Assembly (NCBI GenBank): GCA_029558835.1
Contig: JAKQDH010000063.1
Span: 1-64,000 of the forward strand
Direction of reading: 5' to 3'
DNA length: 64,000 nt
Source: Planctomycetota bacterium
GTDB taxonomy: Bacteria; Planctomycetota; Phycisphaerae; UBA1845
Made by a program: the position numbers and the translations under genes. Below are positions 47,272-55,890 of the stretch, piece after piece. The notes under the pieces are model-generated. The model saw only the letters and a program-made list of their open reading frames with translations, was not told where the DNA came from and ran no database searches. The stretch's first letter is position 1. Each line of letters opens with the position of its first letter.

Positions 47272-47838
47272 CTACTCCTCCTCGTGTCGCTTGCGTGCCT
47301 TGCCGCCGTGCGGCTCGACCTTCTCGGGGTGCTCCGACTTGGCCGCGGGCTGCCCCTCGGCCGGCGGCTCCTCCGTCGCGCCCGCCTCCTCCCCACGCTC
47401 GCGCACTACCCAGACCTTCACCGTCGCCACCACCTCGGGAAGCAGCTTCACCTCCACCTTCACGTTGTCGAGGTGGCGAATCGGCGTCTTCAGCACGACC
47501 TGCTCGGCCGTTACGTCGTGCCCCTCGGCATTGAGCGCGGCCGCGATCTCGCGCGGCCCGACCGACCCGTACAGCACGCCCTCCGCGTTGGCCTTGACCG
47601 GGATCGTCACTTCCAGTTCCGCCAGCCGCTGCGCCACGCCCTCCATGCGGGCCCGCTCCGCCGCCCGTTCCAGCTCGGCCACCCGCCGGGCCTCGGCCAG
47701 TTGCCTGATGTTCGCCTCCGTCGGTTCGATGGCCAGTCGCTCCGGCAAGAGGTAATTCCGCGCATAACCCGCCGAAACCTCGACCACGTCGCCCACGATC
47801 CCCAGGTTCGGCACCGTCCGTCGCAGCAGCACTTTCAT
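47272..47838 (-). CDS. rplI: 50S ribosomal protein L9
   Basis: 188 residues. The N-terminal L9 signature is clear (MKVLLRRTVPNLGIVGDVVEVSAGYARNYL region), followed by the long central helix and the C-terminal domain (LYGSVGPREIAAAL). L9 binds 23S rRNA near the L1 stalk. About 40 residues of Glu/Ala/Lys-rich tail beyond the usual 149 are unusual; a similar charged extension is seen on the S6 of this cluster. It lies 54 bases after ssb; rpsR, which usually sits between them, is missing. Confidence 0.96.
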   Translation of the reverse strand: MKVLLRRTVPNLGIVGDVVEVSAGYARNYLLPERLAIEPTEANIRQLAEARRVAELERAAERARMEGVAQRLAELEVTIPVKANAEGVLYGSVGPREIAAALNAEGHDVTAEQVVLKTPIRHLDNVKVEVKLLPEVVATVKVWVVRERGEEAGATEEPPAEGQPAAKSEHPEKVEPHGGKARKRHEEE

Positions 47839-47892
47839 AATGCAGGTCCCTGCCGTTGAATCAGTCTCATTTCTACCCGAGCCGCCGCTCGC

Positions 47893-48369
47893 TCAAAACG
47901 GAATGTCGTTGTCATTCGGTGGCGGCGCGCCGCCGTCATCGTAATCCGGAACCGGGGCTTCCCGGCGACTGCCGGCCGCCGCACCCGTCCCCGCCCGGGT
48001 CTCGCTCCGACCACCACCACCGCCGCCACCGCTGCCCCGCCCGTCGCCGAGGAAGGTGAAGTTCTCCACCAGCACCTGGTGCTTGCTCTTCTTCTCGCCT
48101 TCCGGCGTCGTCCACTGGTCAAGCTGGAGGCGACCTTCGATCAGCACCGACCGCCCCTTGCTCATGTACTGGTTGAAGACCTCGCCGCCCTTGCCGAACA
48201 GGGTGCAGTCGATGAAGCACACGTCTTCGCGGTCCGCCCCGTCACGGTCACGCCACTTCCGGTTCGTGGCGATTCCGAACTTGCAGACCGGCACGTTCGC
48301 CGGCGTGTAGCTGAGCTGTGGATCACGCGTGAGGTTCCCCATCAGCACAATGCGGTTGTAACTCGCCAT
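47893..48369 (-). CDS. ssb: Single-stranded DNA-binding protein
   Basis: 158 residues from the ATG at 48369 (MASYNRIVLMGNLTRDPQL), the conventional SSB start; the extension MGEGV upstream is not needed. The OB fold covers residues 1-110, a Gly-rich linker follows (GRGSGGGGGGGR), and the acidic tip DNDIPF that recruits partner proteins is intact. It protects single-stranded DNA in replication and repair. It lies between rpsF and rplI. Confidence 0.97.
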   Translation of the reverse strand: MASYNRIVLMGNLTRDPQLSYTPANVPVCKFGIATNRKWRDRDGADREDVCFIDCTLFGKGGEVFNQYMSKGRSVLIEGRLQLDQWTTPEGEKKSKHQVLVENFTFLGDGRGSGGGGGGGRSETRAGTGAAAGSRREAPVPDYDDGGAPPPNDNDIPF

Positions 48370-48408
48370 GACGCCCTCTCCCAAACGCCCGTCCGCGAGG
48401 GGCAGGCG

Positions 48409-48990
48409 TTACGCTTGTTCGTCGGCAGCACCCGGAACGGCCTCGGGGGCCTCCCGGGAAGCCACCGGCGGTGCTTCCCCGCGTTCCCGACCCGCGCCAT
48501 CCCCGCGTTCCCGGCCCGGGCCGTCCCCGCGCTCCCGGCCCGGACCGTCCCCGCGCCCGCCGCCCGAGCCACGGTCACCGCCGCCCTCCCGGCGCCCGCG
48601 CCGGAAACCGCCCGACCGCTCGCCCTCGGACTCCTCGCCGCCGCCCGGCGCCCCCTCGCGTGCCTCGGAACGCAGGGCGGCCGCCCGTTCCATCATCTCC
48701 GGCGTCACCGCATCCGCGCGCAACACCAGCGCCCGCAGCACGTTCTCCGAGATCTCCACGTCGCGATGGAGCTGGCCAATCCGGGTGGGGCCCGCCTTGA
48801 AGTACACCAGCACGTACACGCCGCGCTTGCGACCCTTGATCTTGTACGCCAGCCGGCGCTCATCCCACCGACGGCAGAACACGATCTCCGCGCCGACGCG
48901 CTCCATCAACCGCCGGATCTCCCCTTCACACGCCTCAAACGACGCGCCGAAGGTCGGATCAAACAGAAACATCGCTTCGTATTGGTTCAA
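48409..48990 (-). CDS. rpsF: 30S ribosomal protein S6 with long repetitive tail
   Basis: 193 residues. Residues 1-100 are S6 (NQYEAMFLFDPTF, then RRLAYKIKGRKRGVYVLVYF). The remainder is an intrinsically disordered extension with exact 8-residue repeats (GDGPGRER three times with one variant) and a long Arg/Gly/Glu-rich run, roughly doubling the usual length. S6 normally pairs with S18 on the platform, yet no rpsR follows here. The basic/acidic RG-repeat tail could bind RNA (inference). Confidence 0.93.
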   Translation of the reverse strand: MNQYEAMFLFDPTFGASFEACEGEIRRLMERVGAEIVFCRRWDERRLAYKIKGRKRGVYVLVYFKAGPTRIGQLHRDVEISENVLRALVLRADAVTPEMMERAAALRSEAREGAPGGGEESEGERSGGFRRGRREGGGDRGSGGGRGDGPGRERGDGPGRERGDGAGRERGEAPPVASREAPEAVPGAADEQA

Positions 48991-49029
48991 CGTCGGTTCA
49001 CTCCTGCTCAGGGTCCCTCGCCCGTCCGG

Positions 49030-49599
49030 TTACTTGCGGTCATCGCCCGCGTTGAAGCGGTTCATCGCCGCCTGTGGCCCGTGCTCGATCCAGCAACACA
49101 CCGCCTCCGCCGCCCGCTCCCAGGCGGCCTCGATGAGCGGCTGCTCGTCCTCCGCAAACCGCCCCAGCACGTAGCCGGTCGCGTCGCCCACGGCCGTCCC
49201 GATTCCCACCCGCAGACGACACCACTGCTCACTGCCCAGCATGTCGATGATGTCCTGCAGGCCATTGTGACCGCCGGCGGACCCCAGCGCTCGCAGGCGA
49301 AGTCGCCCCACCGGCAACGCCAGGTCGTCGGCCACGACCAGCAGGTCCTCAAACGACAACTTGTAAAACTGCCCCGCGGCCAGCACCGCCCGTCCGCTGC
49401 GGTTCATAAACGTCGTCGGCTTCAGCAGCACCACCGGCTGACCCGCGAGCCTCCCCTGCCCGAACCAGCCGTGAAACTTCTCGCTCGCCAGGCTGATGCC
49501 GCCCTGCCGGGCCAGCACGTCCACCACGCGGAAACCCACGTTGTGCCGCGTCTCCGCATACTGCGGACCAGGATTGCCCAGACCCACGATCAGCTTCAC
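49030..49599 (-). CDS. pth: Peptidyl-tRNA hydrolase
   Basis: 189 residues. It begins KLIVGLGNPGPQYAETRHNVGF, containing the catalytic Asn10 and His20 of the family, and continues with LLVVADDLALPVGRLRLR and SAGGHNGLQ. It releases tRNA from peptidyl-tRNAs dropped by ribosomes. Placed 38 bases after rplY, a common pairing. Confidence 0.96.
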   Translation of the reverse strand: MKLIVGLGNPGPQYAETRHNVGFRVVDVLARQGGISLASEKFHGWFGQGRLAGQPVVLLKPTTFMNRSGRAVLAAGQFYKLSFEDLLVVADDLALPVGRLRLRALGSAGGHNGLQDIIDMLGSEQWCRLRVGIGTAVGDATGYVLGRFAEDEQPLIEAAWERAAEAVCCWIEHGPQAAMNRFNAGDDRK

Positions 49600-49637
49600 G
49601 CCTGCTCAACCGGTCGACCGCGTCGCCGCTCGTTCCG

Positions 49638-50309
49638 CTACTCCTTCTTCTTGGCCTTCTGCCCCTCGTCCTCCGCGGGCTCCTCCGGTCGCACCCGGCC
49701 GATCCGTTCCGGCTCGGCAGCGGCCGCTTCGCCTTCCACCGCCGGCGCGGCTGCCTCCGGTGCCTCGACCAGCGCCTTGACCACGGCGACGCGATCTTCC
49801 GGCGGCGTCACTGCGACCACGCCCGGCGGAAGCTGGACGTCCTTTACGCACAACACGTGTCCCAACTCCATGTCCGTCACCACCGGACGCAGGGTCTCGG
49901 GAATGTCGGTCACGCGGCACTCGACCTCGACCTCGCCCAGCAACTGCTCCAGAATGCCGCCCTCGGCCACCCCCTTGGGCACCCCGCGTAGCTCGATCGC
50001 CACCTTGACCCGCACCCGCTCGTGCATGTCCACGCGGGCCAGATCGATGTGGATCGGCGCGAGGCCCAGATGATCGTACTGCACTTCCTTGATCAGGTAC
50101 TGCTTGACCTCCCCGTTCAACTCAACCTGCAGGGTGCGCGCCCCGTGGCCGATGGCCACCTCCACCTCGTGTTCGTGGAGCGTCACCGGCTCCGGCGGTT
50201 CATGGTGTCCGTAGATGATGGCCGGCAAGGAGCCCTTCTCGCGCAGTGCGCGGGCCGTCCGGGTGCCTCCCGGCGTGCGCGGCTCGGCCTTCAGTGTCAG
50301 CATTTCCAT
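49638..50309 (-). CDS. rplY: 50S ribosomal protein L25/general stress protein Ctc
   Basis: 223 residues from the ATG at 50309 (MEMLTLKAEPRTPGGTRTAR). The N-terminal L25 fold binds 5S rRNA; a C-terminal TL5-type domain (about 95-190: MHERVRVKVAIELRGVPKGV) and a charged tail (EGQKAKKKE) follow, the long Ctc form. AGGAAC precedes the ATG. The gene follows prs by 25 bases. Confidence 0.94.
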   Translation of the reverse strand: MEMLTLKAEPRTPGGTRTARALREKGSLPAIIYGHHEPPEPVTLHEHEVEVAIGHGARTLQVELNGEVKQYLIKEVQYDHLGLAPIHIDLARVDMHERVRVKVAIELRGVPKGVAEGGILEQLLGEVEVECRVTDIPETLRPVVTDMELGHVLCVKDVQLPPGVVAVTPPEDRVAVVKALVEAPEAAAPAVEGEAAAAEPERIGRVRPEEPAEDEGQKAKKKE

Positions 50310-50334
50310 CGTCGGTTCCTTACGTGTGTCCGTC

Positions 50335-51315
50335 CTATCTGTCAAACAACGCACTTACGGATCGGTGCTCGTGAATCCGCCGGATCGCCTCTCCGATCAA
50401 CTCGGCCACTGACAACACCGTCAGGTTCTTCAAACCCGCTGCCACGTCCGGGCGCAGCGGCACCGTATCGGTGACCACGATCTCCGCCAGCTCCGCCTCG
50501 CGCAAGCGCTGCAAGGCCGGGCCGGCGAACAACCCGTGCGTCGCCCCGACGTAGATCGCCCGCGCACCGTGCGCCCGCACCAGGTGGGCCGCCTCCGCCA
50601 CCGTGCCCGCCGTCGTGATCATGTCGTCGAACATCACCGCCGTCTTGCCCGCCACGTCACCCACCAGTTTCACCGCGGTCGTCTTGTCACCCGACAACCG
50701 CCGCTTGTAGATGACCGCCAGTTCCGCCCCCAGCCGGGCCGCGAAGTCGTTGCCCAGCTTGAGATTCCCCACGTCCGGCGACACGAACACCGCGTCCGGG
50801 ATCTTCCGCGACAGGCAGTGCCTGGCGAGCACCGGGGCGGCCGTCAGGTGGTCCACCGGCAGATCGAAGAACCCCTGAATCTGGTCCGCGTGCAGGTTCA
50901 TCGCCAGCACCCGGTCCGCCCCCGCCTGCGCGATCATGTTGGCCACCAGCTTGGCGGTAATCGGCGTGCGCCCCTCCGCCTTGCGGTCCTGCCGGGCATA
51001 ACCGTAGTACGGGATGACGGCCGTGATCCGCTGCGCGCTCGCTCGCCGCAGGGAGTCGATGAAAATCAGCAACTCCATCAGGTTGTCGTTGACCGGCGGA
51101 CACGTTGACTGAATCACGAAGCAGTCGCGCCCGCGCACGTCGTCTTCCAGCTTGATCAGCGTCTCGCCGTCCGGGAAGTGACTGCTGCTCGCCTTGCCCC
51201 GCGGCAGGTTGAGGTACTGACACACCTTGTCGGTCAGCGCCGAACTCGCGGAGCCCCCGAACACCTGGAGCCCGCCGACCGGTGAGTTCACCGCCTGCTC
51301 GCCATGCCTCGTCAT
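50335..51315 (-). CDS. prs: Ribose-phosphate pyrophosphokinase
   Basis: 326 residues from the ATG at 51315. It makes PRPP from ribose 5-phosphate and ATP for nucleotide, His and Trp synthesis. Motifs seen: the N-terminal FGGSASSALTDKVCQYL, the flexible-loop region YYGYARQDRKAEGRTPIT, NLHADQIQGFFDLPVDHL, and the PRPP-binding loop VMFDDMITTAGT. First protein gene of the cluster, 76 bases downstream of tRNA-Gln on the same strand, so probably co-transcribed with it. Confidence 0.95.
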   Translation of the reverse strand: MTRHGEQAVNSPVGGLQVFGGSASSALTDKVCQYLNLPRGKASSSHFPDGETLIKLEDDVRGRDCFVIQSTCPPVNDNLMELLIFIDSLRRASAQRITAVIPYYGYARQDRKAEGRTPITAKLVANMIAQAGADRVLAMNLHADQIQGFFDLPVDHLTAAPVLARHCLSRKIPDAVFVSPDVGNLKLGNDFAARLGAELAVIYKRRLSGDKTTAVKLVGDVAGKTAVMFDDMITTAGTVAEAAHLVRAHGARAIYVGATHGLFAGPALQRLREAELAEIVVTDTVPLRPDVAAGLKNLTVLSVAELIGEAIRRIHEHRSVSALFDR

Positions 51316-51391
51316 ATCGCCCTGACTCCGTTCGTCGCCGCCTGCCGGCTCAACCACGTGCTCACGCGGAGTGTTCCTGCCCCCGACGAAC

Positions 51392-51462
51392 CTGCCCGGC
51401 CAGGATTCGAACCTGGAACGCCAGGACCAAAACCTGGTGTGTTACCATTACACCACCGGGCA
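51392..51462 (-). tRNA. tRNA-Gln (anticodon TTG)
   Basis: On the minus strand, acceptor arms TGCCCGG and CCGGGCA pair fully. The D arm (GTGT-AATGGTA-ACAC), anticodon arm CCAGG-TTTTGGT-CCTGG and T arm CCAGG-TTCGAAT-CCTGG all pair fully. Anticodon 34-36 is TTG, reading CAA (and probably CAG) for Gln. No CCA is encoded. Boundaries and folding were done by hand. Confidence 0.92.
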
Positions 51463-52036
51463 ATCCACCGGGCGCATACCCGCACGCCTCGACCGCGGCA
51501 ACGTTCCCTTGAAGCACCCGGGATAGCCGAGGGGCCCGTCCAGGCATCAGGAAGGAGTTGCGGCGGCCACTCACGACCGAGGCCTGGGCACCCTGCCGCC
51601 TTGCGAGAATGCCCAGCGTTCGCCCGCGCTGCAACGGCGCGGGCAAGAATCCGCCCCTCAGGGTCGTGAGACTCTCCACCGGCGCGCCCGTCCCCCGGTC
51701 GCGCTCGGAAGGGGGAAGGGTACGCCCTCATCGCCCCAAAGTCAATAACTCACGTCGCGTGCCCCGGCCGGCGCTCCTCGGCCGACCAAGTCGCACGCCG
51801 GTACCGCAACGCGACCGTACTTGCCGCTCGCCCCCATCCAATGCAAGTGCGAGGCGATATTATAACGCAATTTTCGATAGTCATATGGGTAAATGTTGTC
51901 CGATAACATGGGATAATTGGAACGACTAGGATCAGTAGTGGTCCAGCCGGAATCGGGCAGGATGCCCAGGTGCCGCTTGGCCGCCGCACACTCTGTCACG
52001 GAGGTCGGGCGCAGGCGCGAGTGGGAGGTAACGAGC
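51463..52036. other. Spacer with AT-rich segment upstream of the small lipoprotein gene
   Basis: No gene. Bases about 51850-51930 are clearly AT-rich against the background (ATTATAACGCAATTTTCG, ATGTTGTCCGATAACATG), suiting promoter or regulatory DNA for the small lipoprotein gene at 52037. TGTTGTCCGATAACA is an imperfect inverted repeat. No clear -35/-10 pair at normal spacing was found. Confidence 0.4.
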
Positions 52037-52234
52037 ATGACCCATACCCAAACCGGGCGGAGACTGGCGAAGGTTCTGGCGGGAGCGCTGCTGGCCACAT
52101 TGGCGGAGACGACGTGCAGCCCCACCGATTTCCAGCGTCTCGTTGCCGGCGTCAACGCGGTGGTAAACTATGATGAGCACCGCGAGATCACGTTTGACGA
52201 CTGGCTTGATCAGGAGCTGGACAAGTTGTTCTGA
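52037..52234 (+). CDS. Small secreted lipoprotein
   Basis: 65 residues. A signal peptide with a lipobox-like end (LAKVLAGALLATLAETTC) places the acylated Cys at about residue 28. The remaining 38 residues (VNAVVNYDEHREITFDDWLDQELDKLF) are acidic and helical, with no recognised domain. GGGAGGT lies upstream of the ATG at 52037, which fixes the start; an earlier ATG at 51917 is not credible. The gene is convergent with the TGA-interrupted Cys-rich gene. Role unknown. Confidence 0.65.
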   Translation: MTHTQTGRRLAKVLAGALLATLAETTCSPTDFQRLVAGVNAVVNYDEHREITFDDWLDQELDKLF

Positions 52235-52440
52235 GGCGTGAGCGCCGCCCTGCGGGGTTGCGCAGTAGCCGTCGCGCGGACCGCGGCCAGGTACGTCAGT
52301 TGAGCCGGAACGAAGCCGGCCCACGGAGTGATCTCCGGGGGCCGGGGTTGCGTAGGGGTCGCGTGTGGATCATCCGCGCGTTACGCGCGCGTGCACCAGT
52401 CACCGCGTACTCGCGCTGCCCGACCGGGCAGCGCCTGCGT

Positions 52441-52998
52441 TCACGTGTGCCGTCGCCTGTGTCGGTGCCATATCGTGGCACTTCCACCCGCGGCGAGCCC
52501 GCTTGCCAGCAGCAGCACACCCCATGCGGCAACCGCAGGCACCGGCGGATCCGCGCACCCATGAATGAGCTGGGCGTTTGGTCCGTCACAAACGTACCCG
52601 GGTTGGCACTGCTGGCTCGGCGTCCAGCGGCACCAGGAGTACCGCCCGGCCTGGCAGGCAGCCACGCAGGCGTCGTACGTCGCATTGTTCATGCACCCAT
52701 CCTGGGCGCCAATGACGCTGTCCCTTCACTCACAACATCCGGTACCACAATAGAAGAAGATCGTGGGGTTAGGGCAGGTGTTGTCGGGATTGCAGACCGC
52801 GAACGGGTCCGGGTCCCACTCGCACCAGTCCCACCCGCCGGCCTGGCAGGCTTGTTGACACTGTTCGGCCGTCACCCAATCGGTATCGCAGGCAGACTGC
52901 CCGCTGTACCTGTGTCACCCTCAGCACGTAGCTTCCGCCCGGATGGTGGTGAACAGCACCACCCCGAGCATCCCCAGGAGCAGCCATGTACGGTTCAT
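52441..52998 (-). CDS. Cys-rich secreted protein with three in-frame TGA codons
   Basis: The frame from the ATG at 52998 (GGGAGG 9 bases upstream) to the TGA at 52443-52441 is 186 codons with TGA at codons 26, 28 and 91 and no TAA, TAG or frameshift. It encodes a signal peptide (TWLLLGMLGVVLFTTI), then two Cys-rich repeats (CQQACQAGGWDWCEW and CVAACQAGRYSWCRW), and a sorting-like tail: VPAVAAWG, a hydrophobic span, then RHRRR. The flanking order of domains makes one gene more likely than two. The three TGA codons lie in Cys-rich linkers; a 7-bp hairpin (52904-52888) follows the second one. It could be a selenoprotein, a readthrough gene or a pseudogene. Confidence 0.6.
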
Positions 52999-53432
52999 GT
53001 TTCCATTCCTCCCAAATATGATGTGAGCACGTTCGCGTCAGCCCCCCACGCCTTCGCACCGCAGGCAACTGCGGTCGCACCTGGATGGCGTCCCCACCGC
53101 CGAGTGGGTGTTGCCATCCTGAACCAGAGTTGATAGACACCAGGATACCGTGGAGCCGGCACCGGGGGAAGGGGGTGCTTCCCATCCGGGGACTGCGTGA
53201 GCCCACGAGGGCCGGGCGGCGCGCGGTTCGCGGGGGGCCAGGCCCGGGCCCTGCGGCTGGACGCCGCCGCCGACACGGTTCCCCTGCTCACGTCTGCGCC
53301 GGCCACTGCGTCATGCCGGGATGCTGTATCACCCCCTGGTCGAACACGCTACGATACGACAAGCGGCACCGGGGTGCAGGGCGCGGGCCCGGTTGACACT
53401 TGGGGGGATCCGGGAGAAAGCAGGCGACCGTC
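52999..53432. other. Divergent spacer between the Cys-rich gene and the GH31 gene
   Basis: No gene. A perfect 7-bp hairpin with a GCAA tetraloop (ACCGCAG-gcaa-CTGCGGT) lies at 53058-53075. The rest shows nothing I recognise; promoters for both divergent genes must be here. Confidence 0.4.
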
Positions 53433-55637
53433 ATGAAGAAGCCAAGCAGAACGGCCTCCGGGCGTGCCCATCCCGCTGCGATGGTCCAGGCCGGGCGGGC
53501 CCGCTTCACCGTGCTGACGCCTTCCCTGGTACGCCTGGAGTACGACCCTACGGAGCGGTTCGAGGGGCGTCCCACCCTGTTCGCCGTGCGACGGCGCCTG
53601 CCGGTTCCGGCCATGACCGTCCAACGGGACGGCGAGGTTCTGACGATCCAGACGGACCGCCTGTGCGTACGCTACGCGCCGGGGCCCGAGGGGCTCGGCC
53701 AGGACAACCTCTCGATTGTCGTGCCCACACCAGCCGGCGAGGTTCGCTGGGTACCCGGGATGCGCAACACCGGGAGCCTCGGCGGCACCTTGCGCACGCT
53801 TGATGAGTGCAGCGGCCCGGCCCCGCTTGGTGACGGCGTGCTCTCCCGCGCGGGATGGTTCGTGCTGGACGACTCGCACGCTCCGGTGCTGACCAACGGC
53901 TGGATCGCGGCCCGCGCGGCCGACCCGGCCGCCGTGGACTGGTACTTCTTCGGCTACGGGCGCGACTACGAGACCGCCCTGCGCGACCTGCTGGCCGTGG
54001 CGGGCCCCGTGCCTCTGCCGCCGCGGTTTGCATTCGGAAGCTGGTATTCCCGCTACTGGCCGTACCCGGCACGCGACTTCGTCAAGATCGCCGATCAGTA
54101 CCGCGCCCACGCCTTTCCGCTGGACGTCATGGTGCTTGACATGGACTGGCACCTGGAAGGGTGGACGGGCTACACCTGGAACGCGAAGCTGATTCCCGAC
54201 CCGACGGCGCTGCTGAAGGCCCTGCACGCGCGAGGTCTGCGGGTCACGCTGAACCTCCATCCGGCCGACGGCGTCCATCCGCACGAACGGGCGTACCCGG
54301 CCTTCGCGGAGGCGTTGGGACGCAACCCCAGCGAGCGACAACCCATCCCCTTCGATGTTACCGACCGCAACTACATGCGTGAGTACTTCCGGCTCCTGCA
54401 TCATCCGCTGGAGCGGCAGGGCGTGGACTTCTGGTGGATCGACTGGCAACAGGAGCGTCGCTGCGCGGTGCCCGGGCTCGATCCGCTCCTGTGGCTGAAT
54501 CACCTGCACGCCACCGACGCCGGGCGACCCGGAACGAACCGGCGCGGGCTGCTCCTGAGCCGCTGGGCCGGTTGGGGCAACCATCGCTACCCGTTGCACT
54601 TCTCCGGCGACACGCACGCGAGCTGGGAGGTGTTGCGTTTCCAGGTGCGGTTCACGGCAGCCGGCGGCAACGTCGGGGCGACCTACTGGTCGCACGATCT
54701 GGGCGGACACTACGCGGACGAGCGGACGGATCCCGAGCTGTTCGTGCGCTGGCTGCAATTCGGGGCGTTCACGGCCGCGCTGAGGGTGCACAGCACGCGC
54801 TCGGCCCACAACGACCGCCGGCCCTGGCTGGACGGACCGCCGTTTGACGAGGTCGCCCGACGCGCGTATGCCCTGCGTTATCGCCTGTTGCCGTATATCT
54901 ACACGATGGCCCGCCGGACGTACGACACGGGCCTGCCGCTGGTACGACCAGTGTACCTGGCGTATCCCGACGAGGAACGCGCCTACCGGGCCGAGGGGCA
55001 GTTCCTGTTCGGCGATGACCTGCTCGTGGCGCCGGTGACCCAACCTGGCACCGGCCCGCAGCGCGTGGCCGACGTTACGGTCTGGCTGCCGCCGGGGACT
55101 TGGTGCCACCTGCTGACCGGCGCCGTGCACGTGGGGCCGGTGGAGCTCACGCTGAGCCTGCCGCTGGACATGATGGCCGTGTTCGTCCGCGCGGGCGTGC
55201 CGGTGCCGATGGCGCCGCCGGGTTGCCTGTACAGCCGCCAGACCGAGCGGGCCCTACACGTACGCGTGCACGCCGGGCCGGCCGGGAGCGCCCGTTGTTA
55301 CCACGATGACGGCGAGACCAATGCCTATCAGGGCGGGCGCTACGCCTGGACCCACCTGGAGTACGCCCCGCTGGACGGCGGCGCGCACGAAATCCACGTC
55401 GGGCCATTGGCAGGCGAACCGGCCGTCGTGCCCTTCCGCCGCGATACGGTGTTGGAACTGGTCGGCACCGCGCCCCCTCGCGAGGTGCGGGTTAATGAAC
55501 GGGTGCTGAGCCCCCCGCAGTGGGTCTACCGGGCGGGGTCCGCCACGACGCTCGTGACCCTGCGGGCATTGCCGACGCGCGAGACCTGTATCATCCGGGT
55601 GGCTGCACCGGTGGACGCGAGCGTCCCGGCCGGCTGA
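53433..55637 (+). CDS. GH31-family alpha-glucosidase/alpha-xylosidase
   Basis: 734 residues from the ATG at 53433. GH31 landmarks: an N-terminal beta sandwich, then the catalytic barrel with LDVMVLDMDWHLEGWTGYTWN, the nucleophile Asp in DFWWIDWQQE (about residue 337), and the acid/base Asp in YWSHDLGGHY (about 422). C-terminal beta domains follow, including YHDDGETNAYQGGRY. No signal peptide is visible, so it is probably cytoplasmic and acts on imported oligosaccharides with terminal alpha linkages; the exact substrate is unknown. AGGCGACCGTC precedes the ATG. Intergenic DNA of 250 bases follows. Confidence 0.92.
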   Translation: MKKPSRTASGRAHPAAMVQAGRARFTVLTPSLVRLEYDPTERFEGRPTLFAVRRRLPVPAMTVQRDGEVLTIQTDRLCVRYAPGPEGLGQDNLSIVVPTPAGEVRWVPGMRNTGSLGGTLRTLDECSGPAPLGDGVLSRAGWFVLDDSHAPVLTNGWIAARAADPAAVDWYFFGYGRDYETALRDLLAVAGPVPLPPRFAFGSWYSRYWPYPARDFVKIADQYRAHAFPLDVMVLDMDWHLEGWTGYTWNAKLIPDPTALLKALHARGLRVTLNLHPADGVHPHERAYPAFAEALGRNPSERQPIPFDVTDRNYMREYFRLLHHPLERQGVDFWWIDWQQERRCAVPGLDPLLWLNHLHATDAGRPGTNRRGLLLSRWAGWGNHRYPLHFSGDTHASWEVLRFQVRFTAAGGNVGATYWSHDLGGHYADERTDPELFVRWLQFGAFTAALRVHSTRSAHNDRRPWLDGPPFDEVARRAYALRYRLLPYIYTMARRTYDTGLPLVRPVYLAYPDEERAYRAEGQFLFGDDLLVAPVTQPGTGPQRVADVTVWLPPGTWCHLLTGAVHVGPVELTLSLPLDMMAVFVRAGVPVPMAPPGCLYSRQTERALHVRVHAGPAGSARCYHDDGETNAYQGGRYAWTHLEYAPLDGGAHEIHVGPLAGEPAVVPFRRDTVLELVGTAPPREVRVNERVLSPPQWVYRAGSATTLVTLRALPTRETCIIRVAAPVDASVPAG

Positions 55638-55890
55638 CGGGTGACAGTCCGATACTTCGCCGGTTTCCCAACGGTTCGCACGCGGCGCGAACGTACCCAC
55701 CCAAGCCGACCCACGTTGACACCGATACAACACGGGCAGCCTGTTGAGGGTCTCGCGTCCGCAGTCGGTGCCGCGCGGACCGGTGTACCTGACACCTTCT
55801 ACGTCGGCCCGGGGGGCCGACGCTGCTTCTCCAACGGGCTGCCGGGAGCACGCGTCAGGGGTCCATTGTCTCACAAGGTGCGGTCTTATC

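Noticed and set aside
48079-50073. A 664-residue plus-strand open frame
   Set aside because: It runs antisense through ssb, rpsF, pth and rplY, all of which are certain; it has no domain. The plus-strand frames at 19602-21155 and 60520-62484 are rejected for the same reason.
52441-52692. An independent 83-residue Cys-rich gene starting at 52692
   Set aside because: It has no signal peptide or good ribosome binding site of its own, is in the same frame as the upstream signal-peptide-bearing part, and is homologous to it; one gene with internal TGA explains both better.
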